From Paraburkholderia fungorum (GTDB lineage: Bacteria > Pseudomonadota > Gammaproteobacteria > Burkholderiales > Burkholderiaceae): a stretch of DNA of 64,000 nucleotides. Below the pieces are notes generated by a model. That model was not told the origin of the DNA. It saw only the letters and a program-made list of their open reading frames with translations, and searched no databases. The DNA lies in the NCBI RefSeq assembly GCF_900099835.1, contig NZ_FNKP01000002.1:744001-808000 (forward strand). Direction: 5' to 3'. A program made the position numbers and the translations under genes. How positions within the stretch are numbered: position 1 is the first letter of the stretch; every line of letters starts with the position of its first letter. This document shows positions 54,001 through 62,527 of this stretch, piece by piece.

Positions 54001-55791
54001 CCGCGCGGCCAGATCGGCCTGCTGATGCACCCACAAACGGTGCTGCAACGCGGTCATCGCGTCGGTGCGCTGGGCGACCGGAATCCGCTCGAGTTGCGCG
54101 AGTCCCGCCGACCAGTCCTGTGTTTCGCCCGACAGCAACGCGCTTGCATACAGCGCGTCGGTCATGTCGGGATGCGCGGCGAGCAGCCCGTCCATCATGC
54201 TGCGCGCGTTCGCGACCGCGCCCTGGCGCACGTAAATGCGTGCGAGGTCGAGGCGCAGCCACGGGTCGTCGGGCGTGTTCAGCAGCGCGTCTTCGAACAG
54301 GCTGCGGGCAGTGCCGAGATCGCCGCGCGCTTCGGCGGCGCGCGCCTGCGAAGCCTGCGCCTCACCCCGCAGACGGTTGATGCCGCCCGCTTTCGACTGC
54401 TGTTCGGCATTCAGCTGATTGGCGAATTGCAGCGCTTCGTCGCCCCGGCCTTGCGCGGCCAGCGCGCCGACCAGTCCGCGAATCGCGTCGGGGTTGTCGG
54501 CCTGACGGCGCAGCGCCATCCGGTAAGCCTGTTCCGCGCCGACCGCGTCGTGATTCGCAAGCAGCATCTCGCCGAGCTGCACCTGCGCGGTGACATCGGA
54601 CGGATTCAGCGCAATCGCGCGCTCGAACAGCGACTTCGCCTTCGCGAACTCGCCGTTGCTGCGCGCGCCGATAGCGTCGCTCGTGTAGGTCCAGTAGGTC
54701 GCGCTGTCGAGCGCGGTTTTCCAGCGCGCCGGATTGCCGCTGCGCGACGCGCGTTCCAGATAGTTGCGCGCCTCCGCGAAATGCTCCTGCTTCAGCGCGG
54801 CAATGCCCATGCCGCCGAGCGCGTCGGTGTCGTTCGGATTATTAGCGAGCACCGACGAAAACTTGGTGCGCGCGGTCGCGGCGTCGTCGCGGTCGAGCGC
54901 GGCGAAACCTTCGCCGATCACGCGGCCGCGCGCATCCGCCGCGACGTTTTCCTGTGACCGCTCGCGGGTCGCGCTGTCCTGCTGCACCATCGAATCGAAG
55001 CGCGCTTTGACGGCGGCGTCGTCGGTACTGGTTTGCAGATACGCCTGATATAGCGCCGAGTCGGACGGCCGCGCGTCGAGCCACAATAGCGCCTGCCGCC
55101 AGCTCTTTTTCGCCGCCGCGCCGACCGACCCGTCGGACGCGAGCTTCTGCAGCCGCGCGATACCGTCGCGGCGCGTCGTGTCCCGATAGGTCAGATGCTG
55201 TGCGTAAGCGAGTGCGTAACGCGGATCGTCGGGGTTGTCGCGCGCGAGCTGTTCGAGACCGCGCCGTGCCTGATCCCAGCCCTGCGGCGTCGCCGACAGC
55301 GCCTGGTAATACTCCAGTTGCAATTCCGGCGTGGCCGGTTTGCCTTGCAGCGCGCGCTGATATTCCTGCACCGCGCTCGCACTCTGGCCGCTTTGCGCGA
55401 GCCGCCGCGCGTCGTTGACGGTCTGATCGCGCTCGCTGGTTTCGCCGAGTCTACGGCCCAGTTCGTCCATCCGCGGATAAGCCGGCGCGGCCGCCTTCAG
55501 CCGCGCCAGGTATTGCTGGGCACCGGCGCCGTCCTTGCGGTCGGCGAGCACCATGCCCATGCCCCACAGCGCGTCGGGCTGCTTTGGATCGATCCGCAGT
55601 ACCTTCAGCCACGCCTGCTCGGCGAGGTCGCCGCGCTGGTGCGACTGCCAGTACTTGCCCTGATCGATCAGCACGCTCAGAGGATCTTTCGACGCCTGCG
55701 CCAGCGCGTCGGGCGCGGCCGTCGCCACGCAGCAGACAGCCGTGACGCTCAGCGCGAGGCGCAATGACAATGCGAGGGCGCTCAATCGCAT
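51031..55791 (-). CDS. bcsC: Cellulose synthase periplasmic/outer-membrane subunit BcsC
   Basis: This 1586-residue exporter of cellulose has a signal peptide (ending at AAPDALAQ), an array of TPR repeats over residues about 45-890 (many A-x-G-x-A-x-L-L helices), a low-complexity linker (about residues 895-1169) rich in Gln, Pro, Tyr, Gly and Ala, and a C-terminal outer-membrane barrel starting near ADELAQINREQ and ending LSSPYLSLSN. I start at ATG 55791, because the upstream frame is a shadow of bcsZ. The gene overlaps bcsZ by ten bases. It is longer than E. coli BcsC mainly through the linker. Confidence 0.92.
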   Translation of the reverse strand: MRLSALALSLRLALSVTAVCCVATAAPDALAQASKDPLSVLIDQGKYWQSHQRGDLAEQAWLKVLRIDPKQPDALWGMGMVLADRKDGAGAQQYLARLKAAAPAYPRMDELGRRLGETSERDQTVNDARRLAQSGQSASAVQEYQRALQGKPATPELQLEYYQALSATPQGWDQARRGLEQLARDNPDDPRYALAYAQHLTYRDTTRRDGIARLQKLASDGSVGAAAKKSWRQALLWLDARPSDSALYQAYLQTSTDDAAVKARFDSMVQQDSATRERSQENVAADARGRVIGEGFAALDRDDAATARTKFSSVLANNPNDTDALGGMGIAALKQEHFAEARNYLERASRSGNPARWKTALDSATYWTYTSDAIGARSNGEFAKAKSLFERAIALNPSDVTAQVQLGEMLLANHDAVGAEQAYRMALRRQADNPDAIRGLVGALAAQGRGDEALQFANQLNAEQQSKAGGINRLRGEAQASQARAAEARGDLGTARSLFEDALLNTPDDPWLRLDLARIYVRQGAVANARSMMDGLLAAHPDMTDALYASALLSGETQDWSAGLAQLERIPVAQRTDAMTALQHRLWVHQQADLAARMARAGQNQQALATLRATEPVAGNSPELIGVIAGAYQQAGDPTRALGLVRSAMNAAPGNTDLLLQYAGILSATHQDVELGSVMRRLSSMQLTPQQRTDFGNLNLGIVIKQADSVRQRGDLASAYDVIAPWLAAMPDNPDLQAALARLYSSAGDDRSALAAYRVALQRRPDDLNLVQAAIPAAVGAKQFSYAESLARQALAASPGDPGLLATVGRMYRAEGKLSLASTYLQRSLVAANTPLMANAPRNGTASNVPRGWEAAMSRMGSTPLPGTNPFEGKTAVASPTDTATGAGADGSFNAARAALPYTQSSLPTQTVPNYPPPSQPAPYVAPYSAPAQPYTPNVAPAALPYNAPRQGADSGGYGQEAYGSSQSGAPLQPYPGQGQGQPQQQYNPGYAQQQQPQYNGGYPQQAQQQYNGGYPQQAQQQYNPGYPQQQQQQQPYGQDGYASTPWPMSPASRQAQANPGAMPQPYAPATTTARRATTTKRQSVPRTTHTATTNARQQTYNRQQTYAQQPYQQQQQPYQPYQPYPPQQQAYQNQGYYAQQPYIPQPPTGYAQPYYPQQPGANDNSYQPSNVANTQTLGVADELAQINREQASTVSGGIVFRNRSGEDGLSTLNDIEAPIQGRIKAGNGHIVVTATPVTLDAGTASGSTSTLARFGAGLSNSTSESAAVAGTNNYGSQTASGVGLSVGYDSRSIAADIGVTPIGFRETNIVGGAQYNGGISDKVSYSLAIARRAVTDSLLSYAGARDSGSGLEWGGVTSTGGLASLAWDDGTSGLYVNGSYQYYGGDNVQSNNAVKGGGGVYTRLLKDADQTLTIGVNTTLMRYDKNLSYFTYGQGGYFSPQQYVILNLPVEWMGRNGAFTYDVKGSIGVQHYREDASNYFPTNGNLQSAAVSNAALLNSTGTSGVVANQVYPGQSKTGVSYSLSAVGEYQLAPQLAFGATASLGNAYEYREWLAAVYVRYSFSKQTGLQPFPPAPLSSPYLSLSN
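52285..53105 (-). repeat. Gln/Pro/Tyr-rich low-complexity linker of BcsC with 36-base tandem units
   Basis: The linker encodes long stretches of Q, P, Y, A and G. At 52685-52828 there are four 36-base (12-residue) units, each ending in GGATAGCC- or CATAACCC-like bases, encoding variants of YNGGYPQQAQQQ. The third and fourth units are nearly identical over most of their length. The region joins TPR and barrel and is probably unstructured in the periplasm. Confidence 0.8.
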
Positions 55792-56960
55792 GCGTTTCTC
55801 CAACTTGGCACGAGACGGCCGGCTTCGTCGAAACGATAGCGTCCGTCGATAAAACCCGTGCCGAACAAGCCCAGCACACGATCGTAGTAAACCGGTTCGT
55901 GACCGGGCAGGTGAGTGTCGAGCGCGGCCAGATGCTCGCGAGCGAGGCCGAGGCCGCGTTCGTCGCCGAGCGACTTGAAGTACGGCGCGAGCGCGCCCCA
56001 GTAGCTGAGCGGACCTTCGCCGCTGGCAGCGCCGGTGGTCGATGAAACCTTCTCGGGCGGGAAGCCGGTTTGCGCGACCTTCGTGCGCATGCCGCCGAGC
56101 GCGGCGAGCCACGGCTTCGCGAGCGGATCGGCGGACGACGCGAGACCCGCCCACAGATACACGCGGATCGCGTCGTAGCTGCCGACGTCGCCGTTTTGCG
56201 GATCGACCACGAACTGGCCGCCTTGCCATGCCGCCCAGTCGGGCGCGAAGCCTTGCGGCGAGGTGGTCTTGACGAGCTTGTACGCGCTGTCCGCGAGCTT
56301 GCCCCACGGGCCGCCCGGCAGATCGTGCGCGAGGCCGCGCAGCACCGGCAACGGCATATAGCTCGGATTCAGCCGCGTCACGCCTGCGTTGACGAAGCCC
56401 TGCGGCCCCGGCAACAGCATCGGTCCGACGCCGGGCAATGTCGTGATTTCATGACTCGCTATCTGCCCGGCCAGTGCCTCGCCGAGTTGCGTATAGCTCG
56501 TATCGCTCCACAGGCGGCCTGCCTGCAGCAGATCGTAGGCGATCCACAAGTCGGAGTCGGACGCGGAATTCGGATCGAGCACGCCGAACGAGCCGTCCGG
56601 CTTTCTGCCCCATTGCCACGCAGGCAGCCGCGCGTTCTGCCCGTCGAACTGGTTGCCCGCGAGGTTGGTGCGCGTCCACGCGAGCAGCCGGTCGAAGGTC
56701 GCGCGGTCGTTCGCGACCAGCGCGAAGAAGAGGCCGTACGACTGGCCTTCCGACGTGGTTTGCTGAATCGGCGTCGAGTAGTCGATCACGCGGCCGTCAG
56801 CCTGCACGAAGCGTTCGACGAACGTGCGGTAGCCGGTCCATTCACCGCACGCGCCGGTGGTCTGTGCAACTTTCATCATGCCTGCGAAGCTGGTGGAGGC
56901 GGCAAGGCCCAATCCGAGGGCCAGCACCGCGCCAAATTTCCGGTTAATTCGAACCCGCAT
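55782..56960 (-). CDS. bcsZ: Periplasmic endo-beta-1,4-glucanase (GH8)
   Basis: This 392-residue endoglucanase trims cellulose during export. The signal peptide is AVLALGLGLAASTSFAGMMK. The GH8 catalytic acid glutamate is in TTSEGQSYGLFF, and the conserved aspartate motif is NSASDSDLWIAYDLLQAG. The (alpha/alpha)6 barrel continues with YKLVKTTSPQGFAPDWAAWQ and DAIRVYLWAGL. It overlaps bcsC by ten bases and follows bcsB by ten, all in the same direction. Confidence 0.92.
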   Translation of the reverse strand: MRVRINRKFGAVLALGLGLAASTSFAGMMKVAQTTGACGEWTGYRTFVERFVQADGRVIDYSTPIQQTTSEGQSYGLFFALVANDRATFDRLLAWTRTNLAGNQFDGQNARLPAWQWGRKPDGSFGVLDPNSASDSDLWIAYDLLQAGRLWSDTSYTQLGEALAGQIASHEITTLPGVGPMLLPGPQGFVNAGVTRLNPSYMPLPVLRGLAHDLPGGPWGKLADSAYKLVKTTSPQGFAPDWAAWQGGQFVVDPQNGDVGSYDAIRVYLWAGLASSADPLAKPWLAALGGMRTKVAQTGFPPEKVSSTTGAASGEGPLSYWGALAPYFKSLGDERGLGLAREHLAALDTHLPGHEPVYYDRVLGLFGTGFIDGRYRFDEAGRLVPSWRNACD

Positions 56961-56970
56961 ATCTGTCCTG

Positions 56971-59523
56971 TTAGTCCTTCAGGCGGCGCGCGGCGATGGA
57001 GCGCAGCGTCCGGTAGAAGAGGCCGGCGATCAACAATGCGGCGAGCACGCCGCCAAGCATCAACAGCAGCGGATGCGACGACAGCGCCCAGCGCAGATAT
57101 TCCTGCGGCGACAGATGACCGACATAGTAAGCCGTGCCGTTCGACGTGATGGTCACGTCGCGGCCATGGATCACGGCCATGGCGCCTTGAATCTTCGGCA
57201 GCACGTCGGCGTCGAGCAGGGCGGCGGACAGGTCCGCGTCCGACTGGCCGGCCGCGCTCACCAGCGCGACCGCACTGCGGTTCTTCTGCAGCGGCGACTC
57301 GAAGCCGGTCAGCAGCGCGGAGCCGTTCGAACTGACGAGCGTCAGATCGGCGCGGGCGGGCGTGCGTTCGACGCCGCGCTCGCCGTGCCACCAGTCCTGC
57401 AGCTTGAACACGATGTCGGACAGCTGGAACGTGCGCGCGTCGCCGTCGCTCGAGAACGGCATCGACTTCGACCAGCGCTGCAACAGCGGCTGCTTGCCCG
57501 GTGCGCCGAAAATCAGCAGGTCCTTGTTCGCGTACTTGTCGGCGTCGTCGGCGGTGCCGACCGTCACGCCCGTCACCGGATAACCGGTCGACGCGCCCAT
57601 CCGGCCCATCGTCAGCAGATACAGGCTGAAGTCGCTCGAATCGGCGTCGTTCGGCAGGATCACGGCGGTCTCGGAGAGGTCCGCCATCCGCGTGAACGGG
57701 AAGCCGCTGTTGGCGAATGCAGCCAGATCGGGCAGCGCCATGTAATGCGGGAACGACGACAGGTCGATGGTCGAGTTCGGGTCGATCGCGCCGACCACGT
57801 TGTCGAGCAGGCGGCCGTGACATTCACCGGTATTCGGGATGTCGTAATAGAAGTGCAGACGCACCTGCGTACGCGGCGTCAGCAGCAGCGGCGGAATGTA
57901 GACCGTGCGGCGTGCTTCGGCGGTCCGGTCGGGCATGATGCGCGCGAAATAGCGGCTCAGTTCGAATACCGACGCGGATTCCGCCGGAATCGGCAGCGCC
58001 TGCACGAAGCCGTTGTTCACGCTGATGTTCAGCGACGAGCGGTCGCGCGCCGGACGCACCGTGTAGCGGTAGCGCAGATCGAGCGGCGCACCCTTGGTGT
58101 GCCACATGAACAGATCGGGCGGCACGCGCATGTTCACGCGCACGGCGTCGGCGTCGTAGCCGGACACGGTCAGGTCGGCCGGATTGGCGAGCTCGCCGAA
58201 GCGCACCGGACGGTTGGTCGGCAGCCAGTTCGGCGCGTCGTACGGCTCGCGCGGTGCGAGCTGGGTCAGCGAGGTGATCGTCGCGCTCGGGCCGCTCAGC
58301 GTGTTCTGCCCGATACCGAGCGACTTCGCGGCGGTTTTCAGTTCGGCTTCGTTGCGCCCGAGCACGAGCAGCAGCTTGCCGTGCGCCGGCGCGTCGCGGT
58401 CGACCACGGCGATGGTCGGCCCGGAGATCGCGGGAATCGTGATGCCGGCGGGGCGCTGGTCGTCGGTGGCGAAAACGACGGCGTTGCCCGACAGCGGCGC
58501 GTTATCCAGTTGCGACGGGAACACCGCGCCGCGATAACCGGCCAGCGCGCCGAACCACGACGCGACGATGCCGGCCGCTTCGAGCGTGCCGTTGCCCGGC
58601 TTCTGCGGGAACACGAACGGCAATTCGAGCCGGCGCACGTCGCGGCGGTCGAAGAACGGCTGCGGCAGCGCCGCCAGTTCCGGCTTGGTCGCGAGCGACG
58701 CGTAGGTCAGATCGAGCGAACTCGCATTGCTGACCGTAGCCCACAGCGACGAGTTCGCCGGGTCTTCGCAACTGGTCGTGTAATGGCCGATCAGCTGCAC
58801 GTTCAGGTGATTGAATTCGGTGATGAAGCGCGGATCGATCGATACATCGCGCGCCACCAGCATGCCTGCCTGCTCATGCGGCACGGGCAGGGTAGCGGCG
58901 ACTTCGCCGTTCACCAGCACCTTCAGTTGCGACAGGCTCGGCAGCAGCGCGGGCGAGTAGCTGTACACCAGATGCAGGATCGCGCCGGTCACGACTTCGT
59001 CGCCGCGGACCGAAAACGCGATGCCGTTCTGGCCGTCGGTGCCGCGCAATTGCAGCGGATCGAGCGCGCCGAGATCGGCGAACGTGAGCGTTTGACGGCG
59101 GCCGCCTGGCACCTGGGTGCCGGGTTCGGCCGTGGTCGGCGTGCGAATGCCCAGCGCTTTCACCGACGACGCGGCGAGCGCGGGCGTCGGTGTCGCGAGT
59201 TGCGGTTGTTCGATTGCGTTGGGATCGAGCGGCACGGCCGCGCTCGGCGGCGCCATGCCGGGGGTGCCGGTGGCGGCGCGTGCGCCCGCCGACGACGGCG
59301 CACCTGCTGCCGCGGTTTGCACCGCCGCACCCGTGCTGACGCTGCCCGACGCCGCCAGCGCTTCAGCCGCCGACGCCAGCGGCGCAGCCAACCCGGTCTG
59401 CAAGGCGAGCCAGCAGGCGATACCGCGCATGAATCGTTGTGAGCCGGCGCGTCCAAAGAAACGCGTGTCCGGGTGAGTGCCGCTGCGCTCGTGATGCGAG
59501 CGTTCGATGTTTTGCTTCGCCAT
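56971..59523 (-). CDS. bcsB: Cellulose synthase regulatory subunit BcsB
   Basis: This 850-residue periplasmic subunit is anchored by a C-terminal membrane helix (LLLMLGGVLAALLIAGLFYR). The N-terminus has a basic extension of about 30 residues, then a signal-like helix (MRGIACWLALQTGLAAPLAS) and an Ala/Thr/Gly-rich stretch before the jelly-roll and flavodoxin-like domains (TFADLGALDPLQLRGTDGQN). Length is near normal. The start could be later (at MRGIACW); I keep 59523 for lack of a better signal. It lies 14 bases after bcsA. Confidence 0.9.
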   Translation of the reverse strand: MAKQNIERSHHERSGTHPDTRFFGRAGSQRFMRGIACWLALQTGLAAPLASAAEALAASGSVSTGAAVQTAAAGAPSSAGARAATGTPGMAPPSAAVPLDPNAIEQPQLATPTPALAASSVKALGIRTPTTAEPGTQVPGGRRQTLTFADLGALDPLQLRGTDGQNGIAFSVRGDEVVTGAILHLVYSYSPALLPSLSQLKVLVNGEVAATLPVPHEQAGMLVARDVSIDPRFITEFNHLNVQLIGHYTTSCEDPANSSLWATVSNASSLDLTYASLATKPELAALPQPFFDRRDVRRLELPFVFPQKPGNGTLEAAGIVASWFGALAGYRGAVFPSQLDNAPLSGNAVVFATDDQRPAGITIPAISGPTIAVVDRDAPAHGKLLLVLGRNEAELKTAAKSLGIGQNTLSGPSATITSLTQLAPREPYDAPNWLPTNRPVRFGELANPADLTVSGYDADAVRVNMRVPPDLFMWHTKGAPLDLRYRYTVRPARDRSSLNISVNNGFVQALPIPAESASVFELSRYFARIMPDRTAEARRTVYIPPLLLTPRTQVRLHFYYDIPNTGECHGRLLDNVVGAIDPNSTIDLSSFPHYMALPDLAAFANSGFPFTRMADLSETAVILPNDADSSDFSLYLLTMGRMGASTGYPVTGVTVGTADDADKYANKDLLIFGAPGKQPLLQRWSKSMPFSSDGDARTFQLSDIVFKLQDWWHGERGVERTPARADLTLVSSNGSALLTGFESPLQKNRSAVALVSAAGQSDADLSAALLDADVLPKIQGAMAVIHGRDVTITSNGTAYYVGHLSPQEYLRWALSSHPLLLMLGGVLAALLIAGLFYRTLRSIAARRLKD

Positions 59524-59537
59524 CCTCTTGCCTTAGA

Positions 59538-61742
59538 TCAGTCTTTGGTTTTTAGCTTCTTGACGTCCACCGGACGGCTTTTCATCGAACTACGAATGTC
59601 GGCGTAAAGATGTTCGAACAGCCCTGCGATGCCGAGCGCTCCCACCCTCAGCACATGCGACAGACCACGCAACGGCGTGTCCTGCTGCCGCCCTTCGGCC
59701 CACCCGGTCCAGGCGTCCGCTCGAGCGAAAGTTGTCTTGACGAACTCGTACTCCTGCTCACGCGTCATCGCGGAGAAGCGCAGCCCCACACGCCCCGGCG
59801 CGGTGAAGCCGACGGTCGCGGGGAAGGCGTATTCCTCGTCGCCGCGAAACAGCGACACGCTCACGCGTTCGTGCATCGGCACTTCGATCTGCGCGGGCAA
59901 CGCGACGCCGACCCCGCCTTCGGAGTAGTCGATCGTTTCGCAAGCCAACGTGCGGCCGGTCGAGAACTTGAGCATCACAGGCATCTTCATCGCGACGCGG
60001 TGAACCGCGCGCACCTGGCGGCGCTCGCTCGCGGCGGCCACGCTGGCGCCGAGAATCAGCATGTTGTAGCCGGTCCACGCGAGGTTCAGGATCGTGGTTT
60101 CGACGACGCTGCGCGTATGCCAGTTCAGATAGATGTGCACCAGCCCGACCACGAAGCCGATCAGGTTCAGCAGCAACAGGAACAGGTACGGCCGCGAGAT
60201 CGACCAGTCGAAGTAGCTCTTCTCGATCTGGCCGCCCTTGGCCGTCACGTTGAACTTGCCGAGCTTCGGGTTGATCAGCGCGAGCAGGGTAGGCGCGGTG
60301 ATGTACGACGCCAGCACCGACTCATACACCTCGGCCCAGAACGAGTGGCGGAACGAGCGCTGCATCCGCGAATTGGTGATGCTCGCGTGCATCATGTGCG
60401 GCAGCGCGTAGATCGCGATCGTGCTGGCGGCGGCTTCGATCACGTGCGCGCCGAAGAACAGATACGACAGCGGCGCAGTCAGGAACACCAGACGCGGAAT
60501 GCCGTAGAAGAAGTGCATCATCGCGTTCAGATAGCACAGCCGCTGGCCGATCTTCAGCCCCTTGCCGGTCAGCGGATTGTCGATCCGGAAAATCTGCGTC
60601 ATGCCGCGCGCCCAGCGAATCCGCTGGCCGATGTGGCCTGAAAGACTTTCCGTCGCGAGACCGGCCGCCTGCGGAATCGCCAGATAAGCGGTGGTGTAGC
60701 CGAGGCGGTGCAGCTTCAATGCGGTGTGCGCGTCTTCGGTCACGGTTTCGACCGCGATGCCGCCGATCTCCTCGACCATGGTCCGGCGCAGCAGCGCGCA
60801 CGAACCGCAGAAGAAGGTCGCGTTCCACAGGTCGTTGCCGTCCTGCACCAGCCCGTAGAACAGTTCGCCTTCGTTCGGCACCTTGCGAAAGGTGCCGAGA
60901 TTGCGTTCGAACGGGTCGGCGTTGAAGAAGTGGTGGGGCGTTTGCAGCATCGACAGCAGCTTGTCGCACAGGAACCAGCCGAGGCCGATCTGCAGGAACG
61001 AGCGGGTCGGAATGTGATCGCAGTCGAAGATCGCGAGGTATTCGCCGGTGGTGATCTTCAGCGCCTCGTTGATGTTGCCGGCCTTCGCGTGGCGGTTGTG
61101 CGTGCGGATCGTCCAGTTGACGCCGACTTCCTCGCAGAACGCCTTGAACTCGGGACGGCGGCCGTCGTCGAGCACATGAATCGAGATTTTTTCGGCCGGA
61201 TAGTCGAGCGCGAGCGCGGCGTAAATGGTCGGCTTCACGACCGACAACGGCTCGTTGTAGGTCGGAATGAACACGTCGACGGTCGGCCATTGGTCGCGCG
61301 ACGCAGGCAGCGGCATCGGCGTGCGCTTGAGCGGCCATGCGGTCTGGAAGTAGCCGAGCATCAGCACGACGGTCGAATAGACTTCCGCCGACACCAGCAG
61401 CAGACCCCACGCGGCGTCGAGCGGATGTTCCCAGTACGTGGTCGAGGTCAGCCGCCAGTACATATAGCGGCCCGACGTGACTACCGACAGCATGATCATC
61501 ACCATCGTCGCGTATCGCCCTTGCAGACGGCGGAACAGCAGCGCGACCACGAAGCAGCAGGTGGCGAACGTCAACTGTTCGTAGAACGCGAGCGGCACGG
61601 TGAACACGAAGTACAGCATGCACAGCGCGAGCAGCGTGACGACGACCGTGACGATGCGGCTATTCCAGAAGCGCGCATCGACGAAACGTTCCAGCCGCGA
61701 TGGCGGACCACCCTCCAGGCTCTGCGAATCCGGCGTACTCAT
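59538..61742 (-). CDS. bcsA: Cellulose synthase catalytic subunit BcsA
   Basis: This 734-residue GT2 synthase polymerises UDP-glucose into cellulose and translocates it across the inner membrane. Motifs seen are VDVFIPTYNEP, LDDG, the UDP-binding DCD in YLAIFDCDHIPTRSF, TED in VTVTEDAHTAL, and QxxRW as GQRIRWARG. The PilZ domain near the C-terminus has RRQVR and DYSEGGVGV, which bind c-di-GMP and activate the enzyme. Four N-terminal and four central helices span the membrane. I start at ATG 61742, which overlaps the bcsQ stop. Confidence 0.94.
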   Translation of the reverse strand: MSTPDSQSLEGGPPSRLERFVDARFWNSRIVTVVVTLLALCMLYFVFTVPLAFYEQLTFATCCFVVALLFRRLQGRYATMVMIMLSVVTSGRYMYWRLTSTTYWEHPLDAAWGLLLVSAEVYSTVVLMLGYFQTAWPLKRTPMPLPASRDQWPTVDVFIPTYNEPLSVVKPTIYAALALDYPAEKISIHVLDDGRRPEFKAFCEEVGVNWTIRTHNRHAKAGNINEALKITTGEYLAIFDCDHIPTRSFLQIGLGWFLCDKLLSMLQTPHHFFNADPFERNLGTFRKVPNEGELFYGLVQDGNDLWNATFFCGSCALLRRTMVEEIGGIAVETVTEDAHTALKLHRLGYTTAYLAIPQAAGLATESLSGHIGQRIRWARGMTQIFRIDNPLTGKGLKIGQRLCYLNAMMHFFYGIPRLVFLTAPLSYLFFGAHVIEAAASTIAIYALPHMMHASITNSRMQRSFRHSFWAEVYESVLASYITAPTLLALINPKLGKFNVTAKGGQIEKSYFDWSISRPYLFLLLLNLIGFVVGLVHIYLNWHTRSVVETTILNLAWTGYNMLILGASVAAASERRQVRAVHRVAMKMPVMLKFSTGRTLACETIDYSEGGVGVALPAQIEVPMHERVSVSLFRGDEEYAFPATVGFTAPGRVGLRFSAMTREQEYEFVKTTFARADAWTGWAEGRQQDTPLRGLSHVLRVGALGIAGLFEHLYADIRSSMKSRPVDVKKLKTKD

Positions 61743-62527
61743 GCGACGTTCCTCGGCGAGACGGCGATCGCGTCGACCGCCGCCATCAGCCAGTCGCCGC
61801 ACGAACGGAGGTCGGCAGCGGCCTGGCTGAGTGGATCGTAGTGAATCAGCGTGGTGTCGCAGGCGAGCGCTTCGCTCACCCCTTCATCCTGATGGATCAC
61901 GCCCGGAAATACCCGGTTGCCGAGCATCTGGCGCAGCACCTTGAGCACGTCCTTGGTCAGCTGGCGAGACTGGTCGATCTGGTTGACCACATAGCCTTCG
62001 CCGCCGAACTCGGGGCGCGGTGCGGCGTAGGTCGCGATCAGCCGTTCCATTTGCGGGATCGCCGCGTACGACGCAGCGTCGGCGAGCACCACGTTCAGCG
62101 CGAAGGTGGCCGCGCACAGGGCGGTGCGGACATACGTGGACGACCCCGGCGGCGTGTCGATGATGACGATGTCGGACGGATCGAGCCGCAGGTTCTGCAG
62201 CGACTGCGCGAGCCAGCGCGGATCGTGGTCGATATACGCTTCGAAGCGGCGGCGGTCGTCTTCGAGCACCGCGCCGTACGGCAGCACGGTCACGCCGTCG
62301 ATGCCGTCGAACATCACCGTTTGCCACGGATCACCGGTCAGCGTGGCGCGCGACAAACCGTCGATGCTGTCGAGCGGCACGCCGAAGTGCAGGCGCAGCG
62401 CGTTCTGCGGGTCGAGGTCGAGGGCGATCACGCGACGGCCGCTGGCGGCCAGTACGGAAGCGAGATTGGCGGCGAGGGTGGTCTTGCCGACCCCACCTTT
62501 GGCGGACACTACCGCGATGACTTTCAT
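61739..62527 (-). CDS. bcsQ: Cellulose biosynthesis ATPase BcsQ (MinD/ParA type)
   Basis: This 262-residue P-loop ATPase has the deviant Walker A motif KGGVGKTTLAANLA (about residues 10-23), LDLDPQNALRLHFG and IIDTPPGSSTYV, all typical of the BcsQ branch of the MinD/ParA family, which places cellulose synthase at the cell pole. ATG 62527 is overlapped by the bcsP stop (ATGA), and its own stop overlaps the bcsA start. The family sequence starts at MKVIAVVSAKGG. Confidence 0.92.
   Translation of the reverse strand: MKVIAVVSAKGGVGKTTLAANLASVLAASGRRVIALDLDPQNALRLHFGVPLDSIDGLSRATLTGDPWQTVMFDGIDGVTVLPYGAVLEDDRRRFEAYIDHDPRWLAQSLQNLRLDPSDIVIIDTPPGSSTYVRTALCAATFALNVVLADAASYAAIPQMERLIATYAAPRPEFGGEGYVVNQIDQSRQLTKDVLKVLRQMLGNRVFPGVIHQDEGVSEALACDTTLIHYDPLSQAAADLRSCGDWLMAAVDAIAVSPRNVA

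Noticed and set aside
56857..59442. 861-residue + strand frame antisense to bcsB
   Set aside because: Arg/His-rich shadow frame over a clear BcsB gene, with no recognisable domain.
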